Notes: a model not told the origin generated them from the sequence alone. A DNA stretch of 64,000 nucleotides from Pseudomonas frederiksbergensis (GCF_000802155.2 NZ_JQGJ02000001.1:310001-374000); one strand, 5' to 3'. Counted from the stretch's first letter, positions 9,049 through 18,910 are shown. Program-made: numbers and translations.

Positions 9049-12000
9049 AGGCCTTCCTCACGGGTGGCAATGGCAGGCCTCGACGCCGGCGCCAGGAAAG
9101 GCGAACGGGGCGCCTGCGTCGGTAGCGGCGCGATCGACAGCGGCAATTTGGATCCTTGGCTCATCAGAGACAAGCGCATGAACATCAAGGTCTGCTGCGC
9201 CGTGCGAGCCTGGGTCTGGGCGGTCACCGGCAGTTGCAGGGCCAGGGGGAAATCGGTGTAGTCGACATTCGGCTGGCGCTGGGCCGACACCAGCGAACGC
9301 ATCAGGCGCAACAACGACCATGGCCCCTGGTATTCCCAGCCGGCTTCGAGGTCGCGCACCACCAGGTTTGGTTGCAACGGGTCGTTGGCCGGACGCTGGT
9401 AACCGTTGCGGGCCCAGCGCAAGGTCAGGCGCACGGGCTGGCCGACCTTCCAGCGCAGGTTCTGCTGACCGCCGCCGGGGTAGCTGATCTGTTGGTTGCC
9501 GGCGTCCAGGCTCCAGGCGATGACCTGGTCGGCACCATGCTCCTCATCGCGATCGGTACGCCAGCGCACGTCCATCTCCACGCCCAGGATGCCGCTCTTG
9601 TCCCGCACGAACAGCGGCCCGAGCCAGACACCGGCCTGCTTCAAGCGGTTGAGGAAATCCTCGGCCGCCAACCGCTCGGGCGTCTGGCTCAGCGTCAGCC
9701 CGGCCTGGGCCAGGGGCACGCGCGTCTCGATCAACGCCAACAAGTGCTGCACACGTGCCGGATCGGCATCGCTGGCCCGCACGTCTTGGGAGAACGGAAA
9801 GCGACCGGCGAGGTACTGATTGAAATAATTGGCCAAGTCGTTCCAGGCGGTCGCCGCCTGGTTCTGTTGCAGGTACAGGCAACGCTGCAGCGCACCCTGC
9901 TGCAACGCGACGGTGCGCCGAGCCAGATCACCGCGCCCGCCGGACAGGCTGGAGGTCTGCAAGATCTGCGCGCAGGACGCGGTGTCCATCGCATTGAAAT
10001 CCCGACTGACCAATTGCTCCAACTGGGCAGCCGAGCTGGCCGGATTCTGATTCTTGTACTTAAGCAATTCGTCATTGAGGGCCATGAACCGCGCCACCTG
10101 GTCATGCTCCAGGGCGGACAGGTCGTCCTGCTGGACGATCAACCATTCCAGGGCAGGCATGCGCTGTTCGGCGATCTGCAGCATGGCGTTGAATTGCTGG
10201 TTCAGGTTCAGCTTCAGTTCCTGTGGATCGTTGGCGCCGTACAGCTGCAAGCCGAAGTTCTTCGAACCGTCCCAACGCTCGATGTCGGCGCGCTGGCTGA
10301 ATAATGGCTGGGCATCGATTTCGTCCAGGCCACTGTTGATCTGCGCCAATGCCCGGCGATTGAGCAAGCGCTGGAAACGTATCGCCAGGTCGCTGCGGTG
10401 CACATCCATGAAAGCTTTTTGCAGCGCAACCGCCTGGGTTGTTTGCACATTGAAGCCGGTGCCGGGCAGCGGCTGGTCATTTTCATCCAGGCTCAACCAC
10501 ATGGCCCGGGCCGCGGCGGCTTCGGCGGCCTGCATCAGCGCGTCGCGGTAATCCGGCGGAATCCGCGACAGCTCTTCGCTGGCGTAGCTCTTGTAGCTGG
10601 CGAAGTAATTCAGGGCGACGCTGAAATCATCACCGCCATCGCCCTGGCCTATCGGAGCGAGATTGCCAGTCGACGGATCCTTCTGCATCGCCAGCGCCAC
10701 GAAATCACGTTTGAACAGCGCTTGCACCGCACCGTCCAGGGCCGTGACATGGTCCTGCAGCACCAGCAGGCCGCTGCCCTGTTGCACCAGCAGGTTGTCC
10801 CGGGAACCACTCTGGACGATCCACTGGTCGCGAAAGTTCTGCTGCAACTTCGCCGCCTGGCTCTCCAGGTCCTGTGTGATGTCCGGGCCAAGCAAGGTGC
10901 TGTGGCTGACCTTGTCCAGCATCTGGGTGTATCCGGGTACCAGGTCCTGGCCCTTGCCCCGGCCCCAGGCGGAGTTGGTCAGGCTGACCAGCGTCTGCAA
11001 GTCATCGATCAACGCCATCAGGTCTTCCAGCTCACTCAAGGAGTTGCCGCTGCCGGCCTCCAGTCGTTGCAAATGCAGCTTGAGGTAACCGGCCTGGCGA
11101 ACGAAGTTGTCCGCCAGGAAGTAATGGTCCAGCCAGCGTTGCATCAGCCCGGTGAAATTATCGGCGATCACCGGGCGCGCGGCGTTCAGGTCCAGCCCTT
11201 GCAAGTCGCTGTTGTGCGCGTCGAACAGGACCCGGTTGTAGAACCGTGGGCGACTCAAAGTGCCGGTGTTGAGGCCCAGGGACAACGCCGCGTTGCTCAA
11301 CAGCACCAGTTCGTCCAGTGGCGCCTTGGGATCATTCACCACTTGGCTGAACATCTGGTTGTGCTGCTCGAGGCGTGCCGCCAGGTCCACCAGTGCCTTG
11401 GCCTTCACGTAGCTTTGCCACTGCGCCGGGTCGTCGTTCTCTACGTTGCCCCGCCGCTCGGTGTTGCGGATGGACTTGAGTTGTTCCAGGTCGTCGTTGA
11501 GCAAATCTCGCAACGGCAATATCCAATGGTGCCGGGCGGTCAAGCGCAAGCCATCCTCCAGCTGCGTGTCCACGGAGGAAAACCAGGAGGTGGGAAAGAC
11601 GACCGAGACATAACGCCAGCGCGGCGCTTTCTCCAGGACGTTCCAGTAGTTCTGCACGTTATGCCGGGTCGGATCCAGTTGCGGCTGGTCCGGATCAACG
11701 ACGATGTGATTCTTGTGGGCACTGAGGACCAATCGCGACAGTTCCTCGGCGTTTTCCACCGAATCGCGCCAGACCCAGACCATGCCGCCCAACCAGGCCA
11801 GGCCCACCACCAACGCCACCGCGCCGGCCAGCCTATGCCCGCGTTGGCGCACGCGCAGCAAGCGAGGTACCGGCTGGGCCAGGCCGCGTTCAGCCATTAG
11901 ACGTCGCGACCACAATTGCCGGGCGAATACCGATTGCCGCTGGGCATTGTGATGGGCGGTCAGACTGTCACCACTGATGGCCGATGCCTGGCTGGCGGTG

Positions 12001-12869
12001 AAGTACACGCCGCGAAATCGCGGCGCCTCGCCTTGGGCGTTGCCCTGAAACACTGGCTCCAACAAGATCTGCAAGGCCCTTCGCAAGCCTTCGAAGCGTT
12101 CCGGCAGACCATAAAGGTCGTTGCCCAGCTGTCCCGACAGCGCACCGATCTCGATGATCGATTGCGCCAGCGCGGCGTTAATCTCATCCAGCGCCTGGTC
12201 ACTCCAGTGCGATTGCCACGCCGCATCAGGCAAGTAAGGCGACGACCAGCCCAGCATCGATTCTCGCGCCGTGGCAGGCAGCGCGCTGACCAACTCCTGG
12301 AACCCGGGCAACTCTTCCATCCCGGTGATCACCACGTACACCGGGAGGCTGAGGCCAAACCGTTGCAGCAGGTCGATAAAAACCCGCCGGACCTTGAGGC
12401 TCAGCTCAGTGGTTTGCTCGATGTCATCGAGCTTGCCGAACGGTACTGTCCAGATCACCCCGTCCAACGGCCGCTTGCTGCGCAGCCGCAACAGCAGGCC
12501 CAGCAGTCGCCACCAATTGCCCCGTTGCCGGTTCATGCCTTCATCGGGCAGGAACAACGCCTGGGGCACCACCAGGACGGCGCCCTCGGCATCGCAAAAC
12601 CAGCGCCCGAACCAGCCCGCCTTGTCCGTGGGTTGCAAACGCCACTGGCTGCACAGCTGGGCACCGTCGGTTTCGTTGCCGAGCATCATCAGCCAAGGCG
12701 TCTGGTAGCGGTCGCGGGTGCCCTGCTCCTGCTCCATCTGGCGCACCGCCCCGTAGAAACTGCGAATCGCCGCCCCGCCCTGGGTCCGCAACCACCAGAC
12801 CGCTGCCGCGATTACCAGCACCACGACAATGGCGAGCAGCACCAAGGCGACGATGCTTAGCGTGCTCAT
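9045..12869 (-). CDS. tssM: type VI secretion membrane subunit TssM (IcmF)
   Basis: TssM spans the inner membrane and periplasm and joins TssL to the lipoprotein TssJ. The product has 1274 residues, with a membrane helix at residues 5-27 and another near 345-365 (ALVVGLAWLGGMVWVW). A cytoplasmic GTPase-like region lies between them, and a long periplasmic region with the C-terminal TssJ-binding domain follows. The position where many TssM proteins have a Walker A motif reads LGNETDGAQL, so nucleotide binding by this loop is unlikely. It overlaps tssL and tssA by four bases each, indicating translational coupling. Confidence 0.97.
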   Translation of the reverse strand: MSTLSIVALVLLAIVVVLVIAAAVWWLRTQGGAAIRSFYGAVRQMEQEQGTRDRYQTPWLMMLGNETDGAQLCSQWRLQPTDKAGWFGRWFCDAEGAVLVVPQALFLPDEGMNRQRGNWWRLLGLLLRLRSKRPLDGVIWTVPFGKLDDIEQTTELSLKVRRVFIDLLQRFGLSLPVYVVITGMEELPGFQELVSALPATARESMLGWSSPYLPDAAWQSHWSDQALDEINAALAQSIIEIGALSGQLGNDLYGLPERFEGLRRALQILLEPVFQGNAQGEAPRFRGVYFTASQASAISGDSLTAHHNAQRQSVFARQLWSRRLMAERGLAQPVPRLLRVRQRGHRLAGAVALVVGLAWLGGMVWVWRDSVENAEELSRLVLSAHKNHIVVDPDQPQLDPTRHNVQNYWNVLEKAPRWRYVSVVFPTSWFSSVDTQLEDGLRLTARHHWILPLRDLLNDDLEQLKSIRNTERRGNVENDDPAQWQSYVKAKALVDLAARLEQHNQMFSQVVNDPKAPLDELVLLSNAALSLGLNTGTLSRPRFYNRVLFDAHNSDLQGLDLNAARPVIADNFTGLMQRWLDHYFLADNFVRQAGYLKLHLQRLEAGSGNSLSELEDLMALIDDLQTLVSLTNSAWGRGKGQDLVPGYTQMLDKVSHSTLLGPDITQDLESQAAKLQQNFRDQWIVQSGSRDNLLVQQGSGLLVLQDHVTALDGAVQALFKRDFVALAMQKDPSTGNLAPIGQGDGGDDFSVALNYFASYKSYASEELSRIPPDYRDALMQAAEAAAARAMWLSLDENDQPLPGTGFNVQTTQAVALQKAFMDVHRSDLAIRFQRLLNRRALAQINSGLDEIDAQPLFSQRADIERWDGSKNFGLQLYGANDPQELKLNLNQQFNAMLQIAEQRMPALEWLIVQQDDLSALEHDQVARFMALNDELLKYKNQNPASSAAQLEQLVSRDFNAMDTASCAQILQTSSLSGGRGDLARRTVALQQGALQRCLYLQQNQAATAWNDLANYFNQYLAGRFPFSQDVRASDADPARVQHLLALIETRVPLAQAGLTLSQTPERLAAEDFLNRLKQAGVWLGPLFVRDKSGILGVEMDVRWRTDRDEEHGADQVIAWSLDAGNQQISYPGGGQQNLRWKVGQPVRLTLRWARNGYQRPANDPLQPNLVVRDLEAGWEYQGPWSLLRLMRSLVSAQRQPNVDYTDFPLALQLPVTAQTQARTAQQTLMFMRLSLMSQGSKLPLSIAPLPTQAPRSPFLAPASRPAIATREEGL

Positions 12870-13627
12870 GAATCCTGCTCCTGAAGGGACGACTCGTTCA
12901 ATTGCAACACCGGTTCGAGCTCCAGGCGGATGTCACGCCAGAAGACCTGCCCCAAGCCAGTCAGCAATAGCACCATCGCCACGATCGCCAACCCCAGGCG
13001 AAAGCCGTCCGGCAAGGATTGCTGCGCGGGCATACGCACGGGCGTCGCCGCCGCGGACATCGCCAGGCGCTGGCTGACATCGACGTAATCGGGTTCGTGT
13101 TGCCAGGCAAAGGTGAACAACGCCACGCGCCATTTTTCGTGTTGAACCTGGCCAGGCTCGCCGCGCAAGCGCCCTTGGAATCCGAGGATCAGGCATTGCA
13201 GGTAGACATTTGCCAGATCCCGAGTGCCGGGCATCTGCTCATCCAGCAACTTCTTGATCGCTGCGGGCAAGCGTTCGCCGGCCTGGCGGCTGGCGTACAT
13301 GCGTGACTCGAGGGGGTGCTGCTGCCAGGCCAGTTGTCCGGGCCAAGGGCTGAACAGCAAGGTCTCGTCCACCAGCGCCACGAAGGCGTAGACCAGCGCC
13401 TTGACCTGCTCGGAAGCGGCATCGCCGACGGTGGCGTAGGCCACCCGCCATAGGCGCTGGGCGCCGCGACCGGAAAACTCCACGACCCGATTGATCACGA
13501 TTGCCGGGGCGCTGTCCTTGGGCAGGTCTTGCCACTCCTGGGACCACTTCAACCAGGCTTGGCGAAACGCGCTGCTCAGCGGCGCCTCGTGCAGACTCCG
13601 GACCACCCCGCCACTTCCGTCAGGCAT
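12866..13627 (-). CDS. tssL: type VI secretion membrane subunit TssL (DotU)
   Basis: A cytoplasmic hook-shaped helical domain anchored by one C-terminal membrane helix (LGLAIVAMVLLLTGLGQVFW, near residues 210-230). The family motif is seen in ALVDETLLFSPW, and the segment YLQCLILGFQGRLRG is strongly conserved in DotU proteins. At 253 residues it is the short form without a fused OmpA-like peptidoglycan-binding domain, so cell-wall anchoring must come from another protein. The start has AAGGGGAG upstream. Operon position is between tssK and tssM. Confidence 0.95.
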   Translation of the reverse strand: MPDGSGGVVRSLHEAPLSSAFRQAWLKWSQEWQDLPKDSAPAIVINRVVEFSGRGAQRLWRVAYATVGDAASEQVKALVYAFVALVDETLLFSPWPGQLAWQQHPLESRMYASRQAGERLPAAIKKLLDEQMPGTRDLANVYLQCLILGFQGRLRGEPGQVQHEKWRVALFTFAWQHEPDYVDVSQRLAMSAAATPVRMPAQQSLPDGFRLGLAIVAMVLLLTGLGQVFWRDIRLELEPVLQLNESSLQEQDS

Positions 13628-13645
13628 ACGACTCCCCTTCTGCGG

Positions 13646-14977
13646 TCAGGCACTTTCACTGGCTTGCGCCACGAACAGCACCACTTGCCACGGGCTGCTG
13701 GCCTGGGCCGAAGCCGGCGCCACGATGTGCAGCGGCAGTTGTCCGTCGAACCATTGCCCGCTGGCGGCCACCACAAACAAACGGGTGTCGTCACCGACGC
13801 TGTAGGCCACCTGTTCGTTGCGGCTCATGGCCTGGTGGGGCAAACCGCTCATGCGTTGGCGGCTCAGCAACGCAATGTGGGGCGCCGACGCAATGATCGC
13901 GCCGCGCAACCATTCGGCCGCCGCTTGTTCGCCGGCGCCGTTGGGCATGCGCAAACCGATCACCAGGCGTTGATTCGGCTGATCGTCAGGCAACTGGATC
14001 GAGAAGACCTGCTCGTTGCGCTCGAACGCCAGGCTTCGGTAACCGGCGCGGACCAGTTCCAGGGTGTTTTCCAGCCAGTCGAGCAGCGGCTCGTAGCCGC
14101 GCTGCAATTCGAGAAAATCCAACGGCGCGAAAGCCGGGACGCCCGCCAGTGGATCCAGCGCCGACCAGCTACCGGCCAGCCCGAGCAGCAAACCGTAGAG
14201 CGCCTGGGGCGTCGCCACCCGGGTATTCAACATCCCTTCAACTTCCGGCAAGCGCGCCCATAGGGCCGTTAACTGCCGGCGGATCTCCATGGCATCGTCC
14301 TGATTGCCAGCCGCCTGGGCCTGGCGCAAGCGACCGGCCAGGAACATGCACTTTTCCCTGGCTCTGGCGCATACCCCGGCCACCCGCCGACCCAGGGCCG
14401 ACTCCGGCAACAGGATCGGCGTTGGCGGCGTATACGGCACGCGCCAGAAACCACCGCCCTCCCTGCGGATGCGCAGCAATGGCAAGCAGATCGAATCAGC
14501 CTTGCTCAGTTGCGTGCAAAGCCTTGGGTTGGGTCGCCAGACCGTGATCGACTCGGGAAATTCGCCGCTGGTGAGGTCTGGCAAGGCATCGCCGACCACC
14601 GATTGCAAGCGGCCCTTGAGCGGCAGTAAATGCCCGGCGCGCCACAGCGGGCTGACCGCCAGATAAACGGTCACCGTGGCATCGTCGGTCTTGTCGATCG
14701 CCTCGCTGACGTCCAGTTCCAGGGCTGGCCCGACACCGGCTTGCAGGTTGACCGGCAAGCCGTCCGGCAAGGTGCCTTGCAATTGCAGTAGGCGCACCTG
14801 GCCGGCACTCAGGGCCGAAGGATCGACTTCCAACTGGCTGACGCCCCAGAACCAAGGGTTGCAGGCCCCGGCAAAATGCGCGGCGAGGGCCTCGGCGCGC
14901 AGCCCTTGCAATTGAAAATGCTGGGGCAGCAATTGCATGCCCTCGTGCCAGCACACCGCGTCAGGTAACAGGCTCAT
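13646..14977 (-). CDS. tssK: type VI secretion baseplate subunit TssK
   Basis: TssK trimers connect the baseplate to the TssJLM membrane complex. The 443-residue product has the diagnostic N-terminus PDAVCWHEGMQLLPQHFQ, a shell-like N-terminal domain, a helical middle (residues about 200-310) and a receptor-binding-like C-terminal domain. The start at 14977 (MSLLPD) is supported by AAGGGAG upstream. The open frame extends 18 codons further, into the tssJ-tssK junction, without family similarity. The operon order tssJ-K-L-M-A matches HSI-III of P. aeruginosa. Confidence 0.95.
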   Translation of the reverse strand: MSLLPDAVCWHEGMQLLPQHFQLQGLRAEALAAHFAGACNPWFWGVSQLEVDPSALSAGQVRLLQLQGTLPDGLPVNLQAGVGPALELDVSEAIDKTDDATVTVYLAVSPLWRAGHLLPLKGRLQSVVGDALPDLTSGEFPESITVWRPNPRLCTQLSKADSICLPLLRIRREGGGFWRVPYTPPTPILLPESALGRRVAGVCARAREKCMFLAGRLRQAQAAGNQDDAMEIRRQLTALWARLPEVEGMLNTRVATPQALYGLLLGLAGSWSALDPLAGVPAFAPLDFLELQRGYEPLLDWLENTLELVRAGYRSLAFERNEQVFSIQLPDDQPNQRLVIGLRMPNGAGEQAAAEWLRGAIIASAPHIALLSRQRMSGLPHQAMSRNEQVAYSVGDDTRLFVVAASGQWFDGQLPLHIVAPASAQASSPWQVVLFVAQASESA

Positions 14978-15027
14978 ACGACTCCCTTCGACATCCCAAA
15001 TCGCCGCGCGAGGCGGCCCGCGGTCAC

Positions 15028-15486
15028 TCAATGCTGCTTGTGCAGGTCGTCATTCACGAGGGTCATCTCGCGACTGTCGAATTTCAGCCAGGCCTCGTGC
15101 TGATCGTCCAGCCGAAGCCGGTGGGCTCCCGGAGTGTTATAGCTGGCGAAGACCAAAAGTCCAGCGGCGCGCCGGCCCTCCAATGGGAAGGGTTGGCGGT
15201 CGATGAATTGCCCCGGAACCAGCTCCAGCCCCCATACCGACATGAGTTGACGATAGTCGCGCTGGAACTGTTCGCGCTCGGCGAACCATTGGCTGGCGGT
15301 AATGCCCGACAGCTGCTTGAGCAGGTCCGGGTCGTTCACCGCGATGAAATCCACCGCGATCGGTGTGTCGTCATTGGCCCGGGGGGCGACATCCAGGGTC
15401 AAGCTGTCCAGGTCGACACTGGGGGCAAAGAACGAACACCCCGTGAGCGCCAGGCTGAAAAAAAATCCATGAAAAAACCCACGCAA
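15028..15486 (-). CDS. tssJ: type VI secretion outer-membrane lipoprotein TssJ
   Basis: A 152-residue lipoprotein with a short hydrophobic signal ending in the lipobox LTGC (Cys17), followed by a beta-sandwich domain with VNDPDLLKQLSGITASQWF and LRLDDQHEAWLKFD. It anchors TssM to the outer membrane. No ATG is available near the signal peptide. The TTG at 15486 with AAGGAAG seven bases upstream gives the correct signal sequence. It is the first gene of the leftward operon, divergent from tssB across 224 bp that must hold both promoters. No convincing sigma-54 site was found there. Confidence 0.88.
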   Translation of the reverse strand: MRGFFHGFFFSLALTGCSFFAPSVDLDSLTLDVAPRANDDTPIAVDFIAVNDPDLLKQLSGITASQWFAEREQFQRDYRQLMSVWGLELVPGQFIDRQPFPLEGRRAAGLLVFASYNTPGAHRLRLDDQHEAWLKFDSREMTLVNDDLHKQH

Positions 15487-15710
15487 AATGAATCTTCCTT
15501 TTCTCAGCGGTCAAAAATTGTTTTTGCTTGCATTTTTATAGACCTGTTCTAGCGTCTTGGATAGTTCGACCCACACAGTCGAATGGACCAGGTTCGTCAA
15601 GGGAATGACAGGTTTTCTGCCGTCCATTTGCAACCTGCGGATCAGCAAGGGAATGCGATGAGCGGGACTCCCGATGCATTGCTTCCACACATGCATCGGA
15701 GTCGGCCGCC

Positions 15711-16271
15711 ATGGCAGAAAGTACCCAGCACAAGCTCGACAGAGTCCGCCCTCCCCGCGTCCAGATCACCTACGACGTGGAAATCGGCAACGCCATCGAG
15801 AAAAAAGAATTGCCACTGGTCGTCGGCATTCTGGCCGACCTCTCGGGCAAGCCATTGGAGCCGCTGCCCAAGCTCAACGAGCGGCGCTTCACCGAGATCG
15901 ATCGGGATAATTTCAACGAGGTGCTCGCCTCCATCTCCCCACGCGCCACGCTGCAGGTGAACAACACCCTCAGCGGCGACGACAGCAAGCTCAACATCGA
16001 ACTCAACTTCCGCCACATCGATGATTTCGACCCGGTCAAGGTCGTCGAGCAAGTCACGCCACTGCGCCGCTTGTTCGAAGCGCGCCAACGCCTGCGGGAC
16101 CTTTTGACCAAACTCGACGGCAACGATGACCTGGACAAGCTGCTGCGTGACGTGATCGCCAACACCGAAGGCCTGCAAGAGATCAAGTCGGCCCGGCCAC
16201 AGGACGCGACGCCAGAACTGCCGACCGTCGCCGCCAACGATGACCCTGCCCCGGCCGAACCACAGGCCTGA
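15711..16271 (+). CDS. tssB: type VI secretion contractile sheath small subunit TssB
   Basis: TssB pairs with TssC to form the contractile sheath. The 186-residue product contains the conserved opening HKLDRVRPPRVQITYDVE, the GILADLSG segment and the motif FTEIDRDNF followed by NFRHIDDFDP. The C-terminal 25 residues are acidic and Ala/Pro rich. It opens the rightward operon, with tssC starting 30 bp downstream. Confidence 0.97.
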   Translation: MAESTQHKLDRVRPPRVQITYDVEIGNAIEKKELPLVVGILADLSGKPLEPLPKLNERRFTEIDRDNFNEVLASISPRATLQVNNTLSGDDSKLNIELNFRHIDDFDPVKVVEQVTPLRRLFEARQRLRDLLTKLDGNDDLDKLLRDVIANTEGLQEIKSARPQDATPELPTVAANDDPAPAEPQA

Positions 16272-16301
16272 TCGCGCGCCTCATTCAAGGGAGATAAAGC
16301 C

Positions 16302-17783
16302 ATGCCTGCTTCATCCAGCGCTCAAACCAGCGAGAGCACGACCCAGACCCTGTCCTTGCTGGACAAGATCATCGCCGAAGGCCGCATGGCCCACGACGAC
16401 AGCCAGCAAGACTACGCCCGCGACATGCTGGCCGAATTCGCCACGCAGGTCCTCGACGAAGGCATGGCCATCGACAAGGACACCGTGGCGATGATCAACG
16501 ACCGCATCAGTCAGATCGACCAGTTGATCAGCGCCCAGCTCAACGAAGTCCTGCACCACCCCGAGCTACAGAAACTCGAGGCCTCCTGGCGCGGCCTGCA
16601 CCTGCTGGTGCAGAACACCGAAACCAGCACCCGACTCAAATTACGCCTGCTCAACGTCACCCAGAAAGAACTGCAAAACGACTTGGAAAAAGCCGTCGAA
16701 TTCGACCAGAGCGCCTTGTTCAAGAAAATCTACGAGGAGGAGTACGGTACCTTCGGCGGACACCCGTTCAGTCTGCTGGTGGGCGACTACACCTTTGGCC
16801 GCCATCCGCAGGACATCGGCCTGCTGGAAAAACTCTCGAACGTCGCCGCCGCCGCACATGCGCCGTTCATTGCCGCCGCCAGCCCGCGGCTGTTCGACAT
16901 GACCAGCTTCACCGAACTGGCAATCCCCCGGGACCTGTCGAAAATTTTCGAAAGCCAGGAGCTGATCAAGTGGCGCGCCTTCCGTGAAAGCGAAGATTCG
17001 CGTTATGTGTCCCTGGTGCTGCCGCAGTTCCTGCTGCGCCTGCCCTACGGCCCGGACACGCTGCCGGTGGAAGGCATCAACTACGTCGAAGACGTCAACG
17101 GCACCGACCACAGCAAATACCTGTGGGGCAACGCCTCCTGGGCACTGTCGCAACGCATCACCGAGGCCTTCGCCAAATACGGCTGGTGCGCGGCGATTCG
17201 CGGGGCCGAGGGCGGTGGCGCGGTCGAAGGCCTGCCGGCCCATACCTTCCGCACCAGCTCCGGGGACCTGTCGCTCAAATGCCCGACCGAAGTGGCGATC
17301 ACCGACCGTCGCGAGAAAGAACTCAACGACTTGGGCTTCATCGCCCTTTGCCATAAGAAAAACAGCGACGTGGCGGTGTTCTTCGGCGGCCAGACGACCA
17401 ACAAGGCCAAGGTCTACAACACCAACGAGGCCAACGCCAACGCGCGAATCTCGGCGATGTTGCCGTATGTGCTCGCGGCCTCGCGTTTCGCCCATTACCT
17501 GAAGGTCATCATGCGCGACAAGGTCGGCAGCTTCATGACCCGCGACAACGTGCAGACCTACCTCAACAACTGGATCGCCGACTATGTGCTGATCAACGAT
17601 AACGCGCCGCAAGAGATCAAGGCGCAGTACCCGCTACGCGAAGCCCGGGTAGACGTGACTGAGGTGGCTGGCAAGCCTGGCGCCTATAAAGCGACGGTGT
17701 TCCTGCGGCCGCACTTCCAACTGGAGGAACTCACGGCCTCGATCCGCCTCGTGGCGACCTTGCCGCCACCGGTAGCTGCCTGA
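16302..17783 (+). CDS. tssC: type VI secretion contractile sheath large subunit TssC
   Basis: The large sheath protein, 493 residues. Conserved blocks are LEASWRGLHLLVQNTETS, EEEYGTFGGHPFSLLVGDY, the stretch SPRLFDMTSFTEL, LPYGPDTLPVEGINYVED and the C-terminal domain with HYLKVIMRDKVGSF. The C-terminus LEELTASIRLVATLP inserts a strand into the neighbouring TssB-TssC unit in known sheaths. The length is typical. Separated from hcp by 172 bp containing repeats, which may uncouple expression of the sheath from that of the tube. Confidence 0.97.
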   Translation: MPASSSAQTSESTTQTLSLLDKIIAEGRMAHDDSQQDYARDMLAEFATQVLDEGMAIDKDTVAMINDRISQIDQLISAQLNEVLHHPELQKLEASWRGLHLLVQNTETSTRLKLRLLNVTQKELQNDLEKAVEFDQSALFKKIYEEEYGTFGGHPFSLLVGDYTFGRHPQDIGLLEKLSNVAAAAHAPFIAAASPRLFDMTSFTELAIPRDLSKIFESQELIKWRAFRESEDSRYVSLVLPQFLLRLPYGPDTLPVEGINYVEDVNGTDHSKYLWGNASWALSQRITEAFAKYGWCAAIRGAEGGGAVEGLPAHTFRTSSGDLSLKCPTEVAITDRREKELNDLGFIALCHKKNSDVAVFFGGQTTNKAKVYNTNEANANARISAMLPYVLAASRFAHYLKVIMRDKVGSFMTRDNVQTYLNNWIADYVLINDNAPQEIKAQYPLREARVDVTEVAGKPGAYKATVFLRPHFQLEELTASIRLVATLPPPVAA

Positions 17784-17805
17784 CCACGGTGTGGCTCTGT
17801 GGCTG

Positions 17806-17880
17806 GAGAGCTTTTTGTGACGCGGGAGCAAGCTCCTTCGCCACAAAAGCTCTCTAGCCATAAAAAGCTTTCTAGCCACA
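17806..17880. repeat. hairpin plus short direct repeats between tssC and hcp
   Basis: GAGAGCTTTTTGTG (17806-17819) is complementary to CACAAAAGCTCTC (17842-17854), enclosing a REP-like core GGGAGCAAGCTCCTTCGCCA. The right arm is then repeated directly with two changes: AAAGCTCTCTAGCCATA from 17846 and AAAGCTTTCTAGCCACA from 17864. Such a structure inside the operon could stabilise or attenuate the transcript ahead of hcp. Confidence 0.6.
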
Positions 17881-17955
17881 GCAAGCGCCTTGGCCACAGG
17901 TTAATTCATCGGTATCGGGCACCGCCCATTTCGTCTTCTTCAGGAGTTCCACACA

Positions 17956-18453
17956 ATGGATGCAATCATTCTCGACCTCGGCGGCGACATCAAGGGCGAC
18001 AGCCTGCTGGAGGGTTTCACGGACAAGATCGAGGTCATGTCCTACAGCCACAACGTGGCCATGCAGGTCACCAACGACGTCAGCAACTCGGAGCGCACCT
18101 CCGGCCGCCCGCATATCGGCGAATTCACCCTGACCAAATTCATCGACAGCTCCACCCCGTCGCTCAATGAGTATTGCTGCGCCGGCAAGCCGATCCCGCA
18201 AGCCGTCATCACCGTCGGCCGCAACGCCGCCGAAGGCAGCGGCCAAATCATGCCGTTCATTGTCTACACGCTGACCAACGTCGTGCTGTCCAACGTCAGT
18301 GTCAGCGGTGGCACCGGCGGCAAACCGGTGGAAACCCTGTCGCTGAATTTCACCAAGATCAAATGGGAGCTCACCGCGCAGAAAGATGACGGCACCAAGG
18401 AAGGCACGGCCGGCACGACCTGGGACTTGGCCGCCAACAAAATGACCAAGTAA
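17956..18453 (+). CDS. hcp: type VI secretion tube protein Hcp
   Basis: Hcp hexamers stack into the inner tube and can carry small effectors. The 165-residue product starts MDAIILDLGGDIKGDS and has EFTLTKFIDSSTPSLNEYCC, a strand VITVGRNA and the conserved C-terminal block LNFTKIKWEL. It is of the length found for P. aeruginosa Hcp1/Hcp3. CAGGAG lies upstream of the ATG. Position between tssC and tssE matches HSI-III. Confidence 0.97.
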   Translation: MDAIILDLGGDIKGDSLLEGFTDKIEVMSYSHNVAMQVTNDVSNSERTSGRPHIGEFTLTKFIDSSTPSLNEYCCAGKPIPQAVITVGRNAAEGSGQIMPFIVYTLTNVVLSNVSVSGGTGGKPVETLSLNFTKIKWELTAQKDDGTKEGTAGTTWDLAANKMTK

Positions 18454-18466
18454 GGAAGTCCTGCCC

Positions 18467-18910
18467 ATGGCTGGTTTCGGGCTGCGCCCGCCCCTGTTCG
18501 AACGCCTGGCCAGCCTGGCGGACGATACCGGGCGGGCGTTCGATCGGCAGGCGTTGCAAGACTCGGTGCATGCCGAACTGTCGCGCCTGTTCAATACCCG
18601 TCGAGGCCCACGGGCGCTGACCGAGCCACCGAGCATCCTCGACTACGGCATCGCCGACTGGACCGCGCTGCAACAGCAGCGCAGCGATGACCGGCGCCAA
18701 CTGACCCGGGAAATTCGCCAGGCCATCACCCACTTCGAACCGCGCCTGCACTTGGGCGAGGTCGAGGTCTGCCCGGTGCCCGGCCATCCACAGCAATTGT
18801 GCATACGCCTGTTGGGCGAGCTGCGTGGCGACCCGCAGCCATGGCCGGTGGCGTTTGTGATCGAGCACGCCGGCGACGGCTTGGAGGTGCGCCATGAGCG
18901 ACTCGATTGA
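18467..18910 (+). CDS. tssE: type VI secretion baseplate subunit TssE (gp25-like)
   Basis: TssE is the T4 gp25 homologue of the baseplate wedge that starts sheath assembly. The 147-residue product contains PPLFERLAS, LSRLFNTRRG and SILDYGIADW, then the lysozyme-like fold segment IRQAITHFEPRL, where the conserved EPR motif is intact. It overlaps tssF by 17 bp, indicating coupled translation. Confidence 0.95.
   Translation: MAGFGLRPPLFERLASLADDTGRAFDRQALQDSVHAELSRLFNTRRGPRALTEPPSILDYGIADWTALQQQRSDDRRQLTREIRQAITHFEPRLHLGEVEVCPVPGHPQQLCIRLLGELRGDPQPWPVAFVIEHAGDGLEVRHERLD

Noticed and set aside
10398..11900. Long plus-strand frames opposite tssM
   Set aside because: Gln/His/Arg-rich composition typical of shadows of a high-GC gene; tssM is the real gene.
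15487..15710. Sigma-54 promoter in the tssJ-tssB divergent region
   Set aside because: The best candidate (CTGCCGTCCATTTGCA near 15617) lacks the essential GG of the -24 element.
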